Part shown: piece by piece, positions 41,866-52,536 of the stretch
Position numbering within the stretch: the stretch's first letter is position 1
Layout of the letters: each line of letters begins with the position of its first letter
NCBI RefSeq assembly: GCF_000227135.1
Contig: NC_018255.1
Span: 839,437-903,436, forward strand
Source of the DNA: Leishmania donovani
Taxonomy: Eukaryota > Euglenozoa > Kinetoplastea > Trypanosomatida > Trypanosomatidae
DNA length: 64,000 nucleotides
Direction of reading: 5' to 3'
Notes under the pieces: generated by a model
Seen by the model: only the letters and a program-made list of their open reading frames with translations
Told to the model about the DNA's origin: nothing
The model's database searches: none
Translations under genes and position numbers: made by a program

Positions 41866-44367
41866 ATGAGCACGGTATGGTACCTCATATTTGTATGCGG
41901 GACGCTGCAGCGTGGCGAGAACAACTACCCGTACTGGCTGGCCGATGAGGCTGAGGCCGTCTTCGTGGCCCGTGCTCGCACCGTTAGTCGTTACCCCTTC
42001 TTCGTGAACCTTCTCCCTGACCACCCCTGGTGCTTGCCATGTGTGCTGGACTTCCCTGACTGTAACGTGCCGGGATGTGCACAGGTCGAGGGTGAAGTCT
42101 TTTCCGTCTCGGCGAAGATGAAGGCGTGGCTTGATGTACTGGAGGACATCTCCGGCGGGACGCATGTGTCTGTGCCCACGGTGGTGGAGGTGTGCGAGGC
42201 TCCAAGCGCGTCATTTCGGGCCCGCGGCGGAACCACCGCGGCGTCCCTCAAGTGGCCGGCGGCAGTGGACGGAGAGGCGGTGACCGTGGTGGCTGCCTTG
42301 TACTTCCGCGCGAAGGGGTACCCGGACGACTGGTCATCACCGACCCCCCGCAGCAGCTCCCGTCTCATTTCCAAGTTCTCAGCTGCCAGCATGTTGCGCC
42401 TCTATGGCGACCGCTTCAACGGGGGCGTGCCGGCGCATCTCATGGCGGACGGGAACTATGCCAAGGCAAGGGCCATGCAGACGGAGCTGAATGCGCTCCC
42501 TGAGGCGCACTGGCCGCCCTCTACCATTGCCTACCACGCTGCCGCCGCCAAGGCCCGTGTGGCTCAGCCAGATGAGGAGCACACGGGTGCCACGCCGCCG
42601 CCCATTCCGTGCTACGGTGCCCCACTCTTTCCCAAACCGATGATTCTCTTCATCATCGACGGTATCGGCGACAATACGTACTGCGAGCTGGGCGGGCGCA
42701 CACCGCTGGAGGTGGTGGCGGGCGTGCCGGCTGTGTCGCAGTGTGCGCCTTCTCCTGCCACCGAGCCTCCTACAGCACAATCGTTGAGTGTGATGGAGGG
42801 GGTGCTCGCAGACAGTGCCAATGCTGCGTTGCGCGAGACGCTCAACGAGTATGTTACCCCTGGCATTAATGTTGTGAGCCGGCACGGCGTTAGCGGCCTC
42901 ATGGATCCCTACATGGCTGGCAAGAGCTGCGGCAGTGACACAGCCCACCTCAGCATATTCGGGTACCCCCCTACCATGTACTACCGTGGCCGTGGCGCCT
43001 ACGAGGCACTGGGAGCTGGGCTGGAGCTGGAGGAGGAAGACGTCGCTTTCAAGTGCAACTTCTCTACTTTCGCAGACCGAACGGAGGAGCTGTGTGGCGA
43101 CGAAGACCCCGCGATGGAGGCGACGGCCTTGTCGTCGACATCTTCGGCAGGCCAGTATGTCACCCACCGCCGGTGTGACCGCGACTTCACGGTCGAGGGC
43201 CCGGTGCTCTGCAACGACCTCAACGGCACGACGGTGGCTGCTGATCTGCATGGCATCCCGTTCGACTACCCCCACATAATCAAGATGCAGTACGCTACGG
43301 AGCACCGCTGTGGGGTAGCGCTAAGCGGGGCACGGCGAGTCATGCGCGCGGACGGGTCGACGGAGTTGCTCGGCATGCTGTCGGACAAGATCACCGGTAC
43401 AGATCCACTCATGGACGGGCGACTGCTTCTGCACTGCAAGCCGACGGTGGGAAAGGGTCATCCCGAGTACCCCGCCGCCGTCTACACGTGCCGGCTTGTG
43501 GAGGCTGCCTCAGCTGCCTTGACGCGCAGACTCAAGGCGCACCCGGTGAACGAAGCTAGGCGCCAACACAACCGCGCCGTCGCTGCGAGACTCGCGAATG
43601 GATCAGGTGGGGGCGGATCAGAGACCATGGCGCGTAAGAACTTGGCCAATCTCCTCCTGTTCCGCGGCGCTGCCAAGAAGGGGTGGGTGCCGACGTTCGC
43701 GGTGCGCCACGGCCTTCACGGGCTGATCCTAGCGCCGACCTGCATTATCAAAGGCCTGGGCATCTGCTGCGGGCTGCGCGGTGAGGTGTGCCGCGCATGC
43801 GACCCTACCGGGCAAGAGTCTCTCCGTGGCGCCACAGGTGATTATCACTCGAATCTCATGGTCAAGGTGAGGGCCGTGCTGCACGCGCTTCGAATCCAGT
43901 GCCCGCCATCCCACGAGGCCGCGGTGACTGCTGCCGTGCAGTCGAAGGCTACGACAGCGCTACAGGCGGGACGCATAATCGATCCGCACTACAACTTCGT
44001 GGTGGTGCACGTCAAGGGCGTCGACAACGCCGGGCACGACAAGAGCCTGCAGCTCAAGCTGGAGATGCTTCGGCGGTCTGGGCTGGCAATGGAGGCGCTG
44101 TGGAGGGAGCTGCCTGCGGGGGCCACCATGGCCGTCATCGCGGATCATTCCACTCCGCTGGGAATCGGTGACCACTGCTGCGAGCCGGTGCCGGTTTCGG
44201 TGGCAGTGAAGCGGACGACATCTGAGGGTGCGCTGTCCGCGTGCCCGACCGACGGTGTCGAGTACTACAGCGAGGTGAAGGCCGCGTCCGGCGGTTTGGG
44301 GCGTTTCCGCGGCGAAGAGCTGATCCCTCTCATGAAGCGAGTGCACCATCACTATCACTACGTCTGA
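41866..44367 (+). CDS. Fusion: gamma-glutamylcyclotransferase (AIG2)-like domain plus archaeal-type phosphoglycerate mutase (ApgM)
   Basis: 833 residues. N-terminal domain (about 1-170): AIG2/GGCT fold with the substrate loop VCGTLQRGENN and Glu93 in LDVLED at the catalytic-Glu position. C-terminal domain (about 258-833): 2,3-bisphosphoglycerate-independent phosphoglycerate mutase of the archaeal ApgM family. It has metal ligand Asp265 in LFIIDGIGD, catalytic Ser357 in GSDTAHLSIFGY, YRGRGAYEALGAG, KCNFSTFADR, VVHVKGVDNAGHD (Asp720) and VIADHSTPLGIGDH. All alkaline-phosphatase-superfamily ligands seem present. ApgM is usually about 400 residues, so several insertions enlarge it, for example around 540-590 (GSGGGGSE linker). 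The first domain would release 5-oxoproline from gamma-glutamyl amines or peptides; the second would interconvert 3- and 2-phosphoglycerate. Real substrates are unknown. Confidence 0.88.
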   Translation: MSTVWYLIFVCGTLQRGENNYPYWLADEAEAVFVARARTVSRYPFFVNLLPDHPWCLPCVLDFPDCNVPGCAQVEGEVFSVSAKMKAWLDVLEDISGGTHVSVPTVVEVCEAPSASFRARGGTTAASLKWPAAVDGEAVTVVAALYFRAKGYPDDWSSPTPRSSSRLISKFSAASMLRLYGDRFNGGVPAHLMADGNYAKARAMQTELNALPEAHWPPSTIAYHAAAAKARVAQPDEEHTGATPPPIPCYGAPLFPKPMILFIIDGIGDNTYCELGGRTPLEVVAGVPAVSQCAPSPATEPPTAQSLSVMEGVLADSANAALRETLNEYVTPGINVVSRHGVSGLMDPYMAGKSCGSDTAHLSIFGYPPTMYYRGRGAYEALGAGLELEEEDVAFKCNFSTFADRTEELCGDEDPAMEATALSSTSSAGQYVTHRRCDRDFTVEGPVLCNDLNGTTVAADLHGIPFDYPHIIKMQYATEHRCGVALSGARRVMRADGSTELLGMLSDKITGTDPLMDGRLLLHCKPTVGKGHPEYPAAVYTCRLVEAASAALTRRLKAHPVNEARRQHNRAVAARLANGSGGGGSETMARKNLANLLLFRGAAKKGWVPTFAVRHGLHGLILAPTCIIKGLGICCGLRGEVCRACDPTGQESLRGATGDYHSNLMVKVRAVLHALRIQCPPSHEAAVTAAVQSKATTALQAGRIIDPHYNFVVVHVKGVDNAGHDKSLQLKLEMLRRSGLAMEALWRELPAGATMAVIADHSTPLGIGDHCCEPVPVSVAVKRTTSEGALSACPTDGVEYYSEVKAASGGLGRFRGEELIPLMKRVHHHYHYV

Positions 44368-46099
44368 CGCACCACGGAGCGACATAGAGAGGAGTGAACG
44401 TGTGGAACGCCGCGCATGGCTGATCGGCAGCGGCGAACAGGGTAATTTCGTCTCTCTTTGAGCGTCTCTCTCTTTCTGTGTGTGTGTGTATGAGCGGCGT
44501 CTGTTTTTCGCTCTTTCGTTATCTGCTGCTTGGTGAGCGCTGTTGCGGTGCCTGCGAGGTGTGTGGGTGTGGCCAAGGGTGGCTGCTGCTGTGGTGCTGC
44601 ATCATCTCTACTACGCTCATCACTCGTGGGTGTGTGTGTGTGAATCAGTGCATGCACAATCGACTAGACAAGCACGTGAAGCATACACACACACACACAC
44701 AAAGACACGCTCACTCACGCTAATGACAGCCGGTTGCACTGGACAAAACTGCGGGGCCGCACGCCATGTCTCGTTACCCTCTCCTTTTCCTCATCCCTCC
44801 GCCCTCTGCACTGTCTTTGTGGTGGCTGGAGGTGCGGTGCAGTGCGAGTGTGGACTGCGATCTGATCGAGGATGAGGTTGTGGGGGATGGAGACGAATTA
44901 GGTCTTCCTTCTCGCTTGTGCGTCTCTTCTTTTTTGCTCTTTGCTTTCTAACCCCCCAACCGCTTCTGCTCCCCTCATCTCTCTTCTGCTCTGTTCGGTG
45001 CCACAAACACGAACACAACACACACTCATAAACGCCTTGTCGCTGTCGTCGACTTGCCCGTGCCTCTTCTATTCATGCGCACATTCGCACTTTTCCCTTT
45101 GGCGCCTCAATGTGCGCGCATCATCGACGATGAACGTCAACAGTCTTCGTTTCGCAAGCAGCCGTCGCCCAAGGCGAAGCTTGCCATTACCATTTCGTGG
45201 GCCCACAACCCCCTCCGCCCCCCAGCCATCTCTGTACCCTCTTGTGCTACCTTCACTCACTCTTTCTATTATTGCTTCGCCCTCTCTGCTGCTGCTGACG
45301 TCACGCTAAACGACGACACCAATCATAGGCACACGCGGATACACGCCAAGCGTACTCACCATCGTGCTGTAGCCTTCCATAAACAGGAGTCGTGTGTCTT
45401 TCTGTGTGCTTCGGGGATCATTGCGCGGTGTTGCTGCGCATTCTCCTCCCTCCTCCTCCTCCTCCTCCTCCTGCCACACTTGCTCATTCCCTCGCACACC
45501 TTTTTCCCCTGTCGCTCTGCTTGCCACGCGACTCCATTTTTGTTTTGTATTTTTAAGATATACGCATATCTTCGAACTTCTCTGTGGCCGTGCTGACATC
45601 GCTTCTCTTGCGTGCTCCGTCCCCATCCTCCCTCTTTCCTCTTTCCGGTCTACACCTATTGGGCAATCACAGTCATCTTCGGCTTCGCTAGCTGTTTGCG
45701 GTGCACCGGAGAGTCTGACTTTCTTCACGCGGACTTGCCCCCGCCTGCGGCAACGTCGTCGACGCATTCGCCCTTCCCTCCGGTCTTGTTTCTTCAAAGG
45801 TGGCGTCGCGTACCAGCACTCCTCTTCGTCCGCACGACGCCCGCACTGCCAGTGCGGACACCCACCTGCCTCATCACATCGCCAATGTAAACACGTTAGC
45901 CGGTCAGCCATACAGAAAGGCTGCGCCGTCGCTTGCACCGGTGCAACTTGCTCCTCCGTTGTCGGCTCCTACCCTGCATGATGGCGCATTGGCAGGACAG
46001 GTCCTGAGTGCAGCCGAGGGCAGGAAAGCACTTGACGGCATCGTCCGCAGCGGCTCTCATGCCCAACCTCCACAACCCGCTTCGCCTTCCTCCGCTTGC
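44368..46099 (+). other. 1.7-kb spacer before cyclin gene
   Basis: TG/CA-rich (about 44476-44490, 44686-44702) and strongly pyrimidine-rich (about 44930-45060, 45440-45540). The downstream frame is open back to 45719 but has no ATG before 46100, so its coding part may start upstream only if a non-ATG codon were used. No other gene is seen. Confidence 0.4.
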
Positions 46100-48874
46100 A
46101 TGATCTCGAAGGGCGGCAACAGCGGTTTAGGTAGCGGCAGCGGGGTGAAGCCGCGCTTGGTGGCAAAGGTGTCGGGTGTGCAGCGGGCAACTGCGTTCCT
46201 CAGCGCCATCGACCCGACAGAGCTGCATCCCCACCCTCTGCGCGGTGCCGCTCGATCCATCACCAAGGACGGCAGCGGCGGCAGCTCCAGCTCCGATCCC
46301 GACAGCCTTGGCGGCAGTTTCAACAACGCCGAGACGGAGGAGGAAAGAGCAGTGCTGGATGGAATGTCGCGTGCGCTGGGCACCGGTGCCGATGGGTGCG
46401 ATACTCTGCGCAATTTCACGATACGCGTTCCGAGCTCCAGTGCTTTTGAAGCGCCCGCTAACACGCACGTCGGCGGCCTTGCTAGCGCCGCCACACAAAG
46501 TACGTCTGCACCAGCGGTCGCTAACACCACAAGCAGCAGCGATCCCGACGCCATAGTGGCTACAGATGCCGTTGCCTCCGATCACCCTCATTTCTCTAGC
46601 ACAATCCCTCGTGCGCCAGTCGGCAAGGCTGTCTCTCAGCTCACGCCGCAGCAGTTCCAGCACCGACGCCGCCAACCCTTCGCCGCCGACTTTTCTCTTC
46701 GATACCGGCGGCAGGAGAACTTCCTCAAGTCGCTCGGCACTAGCATGAAGCCTACCAAGCGGCATCGTCGTCACAACAGCAGCAGCAGCAGCAGCTCCTC
46801 TTCCTCCAGCCGCAGCCGCAGTGAGATTCAGCGCAGTGCGGCCTCGCCGATGAACACCAGTGGCGCTACTGCGGCCGGCGGCCTTGGCACGGGTGCTAGT
46901 GGCGCTAGGCAGGATGCCGGGGCATCCGCTGCGAACGGTGGCCTCACCACCGCTGGTGGTGACATTTCCGGCACCACGTTAAACGGTGGTGTCACCGGCG
47001 CTGGCGGGGAGTCGAATCTGCTGCCGTCGCAGGGGCACCGGCACCGCATCAGCTGCAATAGCGGGGGCAAGCCGCCACTGCAGGTCCACGAGCTTGTGAA
47101 AAGGGAGGGCCAGCGGGTGCGGCTGCGGTGGATCTACGGTGATGTTCAGCAGCGCCGCTCGTCCTCGTCGTCGTCTTCGTCCTCTTCGAGCAGCCGCTCT
47201 TCTGGATCGCGGCAGAGCCGCGGGAAGCGGAGCCCCAAGTGCGGCCCAGGCGGCGGCGACGGGGTCGCTGTGGGAAAAGGGTCACTGCCCGCATATGGCA
47301 GAGGTTCGGTTCCTGGCGCCCTCGAGACGGAGTGGAGTGGAACACCGCAGCACCTGTCCAGCACGAGTCACACTCTCGTGCGGTCTTTGTCTTTGTCCTC
47401 CTCGTCGTCGTCGTCCTCTGACGATAGCTCGCGTCGTCGCCGCACGCGAAGCAAGAAGCGGTGGCAACGGCAGTGGTGGGCGCAGTCGGCTGCCACGCCG
47501 ATGTCGCTCTGCACCATCTTGACAAAGTTCGAACCACGCGTGACGTCGCTGTGGAAGGAGGACCAAGTGATTCAGCCGTACCGCGGGGAGTCCAACGCGA
47601 GTAGCAGCAGGTCCAGCTCATCCTCCAAAAAGCGCTCGTCCTCGTCCTCGTCCTCGTCCTCGTCTTCGTCGTCCTTCCTTTCGCACTCACGGGACCTCAA
47701 CGACGCCGATGGCGAGTATCAAGATTTTGTGGTGAACGGCCAATACCTCGCTGGTAATTACGCGGACCGCCGGCACGTGGCCGAGATGACGAGCGTGGTC
47801 GTTAGCTCTAGCTCTTCAGACTCGGGCCTCAGAACGCACTCGTTGTACTCGTCATCCTCCTCAAAGACGCGCTCCGACGGCAGCACCCACAGCCGTCGTG
47901 GCAGCAGCAACCGTACCCAAAGCCACTCCTCCTCTTCTTACGGCAGCAGCCGCGGCTCCAGTCGACACAGCCGCGGCAGCAGTCGGAGCAGTCGCAGCAG
48001 CTCACGCAGCTCCTCCAACGCGCGCCACCGCCGCCGCCATCACAACCGCGGCAGAGGAGGCATCATCAGCGGCGAGGGCGATATTCGAAGCTACCGTAAG
48101 GTCCTCGCGCGGCAACAGTGCCGCAACAACCCTGCCTTCTCGAACGCGTACTTCCTCGACACGGGCAACATCACCGGTGGCGAGCGCCGCCGCAAGATGA
48201 TCTCTCTCCCCTCCTACCGCGTCTCGATGATCTCATTTGTGGACAAGAAGATCCTCAAGAAGGACCTCAACCACAACTTCTATATTCAGCACCCCGAGCT
48301 CGAGGTTCGTGATATCAAACTGACGCACCTCCGCAAGATCAAGCACGAGTTGCTGGTCTACGCGCTAGAGGACAACTCCCTGTTGGACCTGACCACCACG
48401 GCGTATGCGTACTGGTACTTTGAGCGACTCGTGGTGCAGGGCATGGTGGGCAAGCACAACCGCAAGGAGATCATGGCGGCATGCGTACTGCTCGCCATCA
48501 AGTTCCTGGAAACGGGCGACCTCATGAAGAAGATTGCCTACTTCAAGAACCGGTGGCGCCGCTTTCACAACGTGTCTGGCGTGCACGTCGGAAATGTCAA
48601 CGCGATGCTCGGCGGCGGCGGCGCTAAGGGGGTGGAGGAGGATGACGAGGAGGTGGTGCACGTGAATTGGAAGAAGGTGGAGGAGCAGGAGTTCCCGGTG
48701 TACGTCGGGCTCGACTTTACACTGCTGCCCGACGGGGACGGGCAGGTGATCAAGACGCACATTGAACGCCTGCTGCAGCTCATCAATGTGACCTCGCAGG
48801 AGTACTATAGCAAGAAGTTCGTTTCACCTGCGTACTTGAACCACTACAACTGCTACAGCAACCTCTACTACTAG
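46100..48874 (+). CDS. Cyclin-domain protein, CABLES-type, with long Ser-rich N-terminus
   Basis: 924 residues from the first in-frame ATG. Residues 1 to about 670 are disordered: Ser/Gly/Ala-rich with repeated poly-Ser blocks and Arg-Ser mixtures (SSSSSSRSRS, SRHSRGSSRSSRSSSRSS). The C-terminal about 190 residues form one cyclin box: LTHLRKIKHELLVYALE, then LTTTAYAYWYFERLVVQG, HNRKEIMAACVLLAIKFLE, and EEQEFPVYVGLDFTLLP. This order matches animal CABLES (Cdk5/Abl substrate) cyclin-like proteins (HELL, AYVYFEKLVLKG, NRK..AGACVLLAAK, FPV.V.LEF). The expected role is binding of a CDK or CRK kinase; the Ser/Arg-rich part suggests nuclear location and phosphorylation. Residues between the boxes carry a Gly/Glu insertion (GGGGAKGVEEDDEE). 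Confidence 0.8.
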   Translation: MISKGGNSGLGSGSGVKPRLVAKVSGVQRATAFLSAIDPTELHPHPLRGAARSITKDGSGGSSSSDPDSLGGSFNNAETEEERAVLDGMSRALGTGADGCDTLRNFTIRVPSSSAFEAPANTHVGGLASAATQSTSAPAVANTTSSSDPDAIVATDAVASDHPHFSSTIPRAPVGKAVSQLTPQQFQHRRRQPFAADFSLRYRRQENFLKSLGTSMKPTKRHRRHNSSSSSSSSSSSRSRSEIQRSAASPMNTSGATAAGGLGTGASGARQDAGASAANGGLTTAGGDISGTTLNGGVTGAGGESNLLPSQGHRHRISCNSGGKPPLQVHELVKREGQRVRLRWIYGDVQQRRSSSSSSSSSSSSRSSGSRQSRGKRSPKCGPGGGDGVAVGKGSLPAYGRGSVPGALETEWSGTPQHLSSTSHTLVRSLSLSSSSSSSSDDSSRRRRTRSKKRWQRQWWAQSAATPMSLCTILTKFEPRVTSLWKEDQVIQPYRGESNASSSRSSSSSKKRSSSSSSSSSSSSSFLSHSRDLNDADGEYQDFVVNGQYLAGNYADRRHVAEMTSVVVSSSSSDSGLRTHSLYSSSSSKTRSDGSTHSRRGSSNRTQSHSSSSYGSSRGSSRHSRGSSRSSRSSSRSSSNARHRRRHHNRGRGGIISGEGDIRSYRKVLARQQCRNNPAFSNAYFLDTGNITGGERRRKMISLPSYRVSMISFVDKKILKKDLNHNFYIQHPELEVRDIKLTHLRKIKHELLVYALEDNSLLDLTTTAYAYWYFERLVVQGMVGKHNRKEIMAACVLLAIKFLETGDLMKKIAYFKNRWRRFHNVSGVHVGNVNAMLGGGGAKGVEEDDEEVVHVNWKKVEEQEFPVYVGLDFTLLPDGDGQVIKTHIERLLQLINVTSQEYYSKKFVSPAYLNHYNCYSNLYY

Positions 48875-50102
48875 TACACGCTTGATGTGTGCCTTGTAGG
48901 AGCGCCTCTTCGTACCAGTTGTTGGTCGTCATGTAATGATGAGTGTGTGTGCCTGTGTTGCGTGGCTGTGGTGTTGCATACATTAAGAAGCGGAATATGC
49001 CTCCTACTCCCCCCTTTTTTTGCTCCCCCTCTCTGCCTCTCTCTGTACATATATATATATATGCATATGCATGCATGTGTGTCTGGGACTGTGTGTGTGT
49101 GGCGACGTATGGATATGTGCATCCTTCGTCTCTCTTTTGTTTGTGTATTGCTCGAGTGGGAAGGTGGCGTCTGACCATGCCGCTCGCGCACGATCTTCCT
49201 GCATTCCTGCACCTCCCCGCTCTCCACCCAAAAGCCTCCTTCTCTCTGCCTCGCCTCTCCGCATTTTGGACGCTTCTCTCATCTTTTTCGGGTTGGCATT
49301 GCGGAAGGCTTTTGCGTCTCTTTCCCCCCTTCGCCTGTGTGCTACTTCCGTGTGCTGCGGTTGCGGCATGCATCCACGCAACGCACTCCCTCACATGCGC
49401 ACACAGGCGAAGGGGGGGTAGGGGGCGCCAGCGATTTTTGTGATAAGCGCTACAGAGGGAGATGGTTGACGACGCGAACGCCGGTGCTTCTGTTGCGGCC
49501 GTGAGTGACATCGAAGCCTATTCTGTGTTTTGTCCGCGCCCCCTTCGCTCTGTCCGCCTCGCGACATTCTTGAGGAAAGGGTTGGGAAGAAGCTGGCAAA
49601 GGTGATTGCTCATAATGAAGTAGGTGAACGATAGACAGGCAAACAACAACCCATGCCACCGCGATGGCGCTTCTCCTTAGGCTTGTTTGGGGAGACGAAT
49701 CCCCCCATCTCCCGGGAGGGTGTGCTCGAAGAAGGGAGCCAGGCGGGAAGGCGGCGCGTGTGTGCGTGCTGATTCATCTCCTTCCCTCCCTATTATGCGG
49801 CAGTGCCGTCGGATACTGCCCGCCCGCCTGCGCGTGTCTGTGCGTGTCTGTGGATTCGCCTTTGTGCCGTGCCTTATTTGTTCATGCTTCTCGCTTCGTT
49901 ATCCTCCTCCCTCTGGGTCTCATGATGACGACGTCATGTTTGCGCCGGCACCCTCTCCTCCCTCTCCCTGGACTTGATTGCCAGTAGTGGCATGCTAATT
50001 GCGAGTTCGGCGCCACGCCAACTTTCACTGCTGTCCATCATCACAACACTGTAGCTTTCCGCCACGGCGGGGAACGTTCGACACGGATAGCGCTGTCAAC
50101 TC
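48875..50102 (+). other. Spacer between cyclin and HD-domain genes
   Basis: (TA)n at about 49047-49062 and TG-rich runs; pyrimidine-rich DNA at about 49190-49330. No gene is seen. Confidence 0.4.
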
Positions 50103-51221
50103 ATGTCTGCTGAGCAGCCGGCGAGTGAGCGAATCCCGCTGGTTCGGCGCGCGTGGGAGCGTTGTGTAGCGCGTCTCCTTCCCCTCTCGCTTACTGGCAC
50201 ACCGACACCGTCGTCGCGCAGCCTTCGTGATGTGTCGGAGGGGCACTTCCGCCGCTTTATCTACGACCGCTACACGGAGCCGCAGCGGCACTACCACACC
50301 CTCGAGCATCTGGAGGAGATGCTGGGGCAGCTCGTCACTTATGAAGCAGAGCACGGCTGGCACGGTGCGTGCATACCAGCAATGGTAGAGGAGCCAGTCT
50401 CGTCGTCGGCTCCGCCGTCGGAGCTGTTGACAGGCGCGGACAGAGTAGCGTACGAGTGGACTGGCACGGTGCTGCTTCTGTCTGTTCTCTTTCACGACGT
50501 TGTCTACGATCCAACCCGCGGCGACAACGAAGAGGCAAGCGCGGCGGTCGCTGCGGAGTTCCTCCAGGAAATGCAGCGTGAGAGCGAGGTCGCCAGCAGC
50601 TCTTCATCGGCAGCAGCAGCGGCGGTGAGTGCTGCTGCACTGACCAGCGTGGCTGGCGCGTCTGCTCTGCCTTCCGCGAGTGGCGCCACGTGCGCTGAGG
50701 ATGATGCGAGTCCGCAGCACCCTCCTCGCTACTCGTCTGCCCCGCCGCTTCTCTGGGCCGACGCACAGGCGATTGAGTTTGTACGCAACTCTACGACAAC
50801 GTACATACTGAAGACGAAGGAGCACCTCTCGGTTGAGCCGAAGCAGCCGCTGCACCTGCCATCCTCTCCCGCAGAGGCTTTCACGTTAGCAGAGCGGGGG
50901 GTAGTGAGTGCTGTCGTACAGCAGAGCCGCGACAACCCGCTGCATGTGTTTCTGGATCTGGACCTGGCTATTCTCGGACACCCGGACGCCGACACGTATC
51001 GCCACCGCTACGCCGACAACATCCAGCGCGAGTACAGCCACTATCCCCGCGCCGACTTCTTGAAGGGACGTGCTGGCTTCCTGAACGTCTTTGCGCAGCA
51101 CCCGCAGTGGTACAAGACACCGTACTTCTTCTACCGACTTGAGGCGCACGCTCGACACAACGCAGCGCAGGAGGTGAAGACGTTGACTGCCGAACTGGCA
51201 GATGTGCAGATGGCATCCTGA
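50103..51221 (+). CDS. Predicted metal-dependent HD-superfamily phosphohydrolase
   Basis: 372 residues. The pattern matches the HD-type family typified by COG4339: YTEPQRHYHTLEHLEEML (first His ligands), SVLFHDVVYDPTRGDNEEAS (the HD pair with the DNE motif), FLDLDLAILG (distal Asp), then YADNIQREY, FLKGRAGFLNVF and ARHNAAQE. Members are about 200 residues. The excess here is mostly one Ala/Ser low-complexity insertion at about 160-215 and a Pro/Ser loop around 95-110. The substrate is unknown; relatives are treated as nucleotide or phosphoester hydrolases. All predicted metal ligands are present, so it should be active. Soluble, with no targeting signal evident. Confidence 0.85.
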   Translation: MSAEQPASERIPLVRRAWERCVARLLPLSLTGTPTPSSRSLRDVSEGHFRRFIYDRYTEPQRHYHTLEHLEEMLGQLVTYEAEHGWHGACIPAMVEEPVSSSAPPSELLTGADRVAYEWTGTVLLLSVLFHDVVYDPTRGDNEEASAAVAAEFLQEMQRESEVASSSSSAAAAAVSAAALTSVAGASALPSASGATCAEDDASPQHPPRYSSAPPLLWADAQAIEFVRNSTTTYILKTKEHLSVEPKQPLHLPSSPAEAFTLAERGVVSAVVQQSRDNPLHVFLDLDLAILGHPDADTYRHRYADNIQREYSHYPRADFLKGRAGFLNVFAQHPQWYKTPYFFYRLEAHARHNAAQEVKTLTAELADVQMAS

Positions 51222-52437
51222 CGCTGCGCTTATTTTGGTGTACCGCGAGGGCACTGAAACAGAGAAAAGGTGGAGGAGGAAGCCGAATCGTGGTGTGACG
51301 CGGCATCGGCGTTAGCGTATGCTTGTATATGTCGACCCCAAGTTGCAGCACGTGCGGCGGCCCTTCGCAAGGAGCGCTGAGTTGCACCAATCAACCTAGA
51401 CCCCCCCTCCCGCTCCTTGTCATTGCCCTTCTCTCGTAAGGCACCCTTCCTCCAACCACCAACGCCGCTAGCAGTGACCAGTACATGACCACCGGCAAAA
51501 ACATTGTGGCTACTCTTTTTGTTCTACGGACTCTCGTCCGCTTGCACGTTAGGCACACACATACGCACACAAAAAGGTCGTGTACTTACACGCAAAACCT
51601 CTAGCATGTGTGTCGCGCGGTGCACCTACACTATGGCGAGGGCGTGCATTGAACTGTGAATGCTGACGGCTGACTCTCGCTCGCTCCTCCTTACCTCTTC
51701 GCCTTTCCGCGCCTGCAAGCGAGTGGGCAGTCCGACTCTGAGGGCATAGCGGTACGACGAGATCGGGTGCACGGCCGCGTTTTTCTTTTCCTTGCATAGT
51801 GGAAGCGGCGTCACGATTCTGCCTGTCAGTGCTGGCTCTGGTTTTCGGTTTCTCTGCGAACGACAGCTTCTCTCTCGTTGTTTCTACTCTCCGTATCCCC
51901 AGAGGCAGTCCCGCCCACCCGGACCCCCCCTTCCCCACCACTACTTCATATCTTCACTCGGTGAGGCAGGAAGCTGGTATAGCAGGTGGCCCTGCTCTCT
52001 CATCTGCGCACACCAAGCACAGTCGTGCATACGTATCGATGTCCTTGTAAAAAAAAAGACGCGCTCTATTTTTGCCGGTGCGGCCTCTGTGTAAGCAGCG
52101 CGGTCACACCCACACCCACCCACCCACCCACACACACACACACACACACGCCACCCCAGTAGTCCGGCCGATGGAGGAGAACATTCGGACTCGCCTCCCG
52201 GCCTCGGTGTAACTCTTTCTCCCGTGTTCCGTTTCGCGCCTTCTCCCTCTCCCTCTCCCCTCTCTTGCACCGGAAACGGAAGGGAGGCATTCCCATACGC
52301 ACGCACGGCATATCGGAGCAGCGCCAGCGAATGCGCATGGCTTCACTTGCCCTGTCTTTTGGCCCGAGTGACGATACACGCACACATGCGCGTGCGCTGC
52401 TGTCACCCAACGGAGCACCCTCCTCCCTAACGCAGAA
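51222..52437 (+). other. Spacer with CA/CACCC repeats before the assembly gap
   Basis: No gene is seen. A compound CACCC/CA repeat lies at about 52105-52149; TG/CA- and pyrimidine-rich DNA elsewhere. Confidence 0.4.
52105..52149. repeat. CACCC/CA compound repeat
   Basis: CACCC-type units followed by pure CA repeats, in the spacer before the assembly gap. Confidence 0.9.
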
Positions 52438-52536
52438 NNNNNNNNNNNNNNNNNNNNNNNNNNNNNNNNNNNNNNNNNNNNNNNNNNNNNNNNNNNNNNN
52501 NNNNNNNNNNNNNNNNNNNNNNNNNNNNNNNNNNNN
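52438..52536. other. Assembly gap (99 N)
   Basis: A run of 99 ambiguous bases. Immediately after it the sequence resumes inside SIDER-like copy D. Compared with copy B, about 73 bases of the element's sense 5' end are missing, so the gap probably contains that end plus some flank. The true length is unknown. Confidence 0.95.

Noticed and set aside
45800..46099. Extension of the cyclin frame upstream of the first ATG
   Set aside because: Open only because GTG and other non-ATG codons were allowed as starts; no in-frame ATG occurs before 46100.
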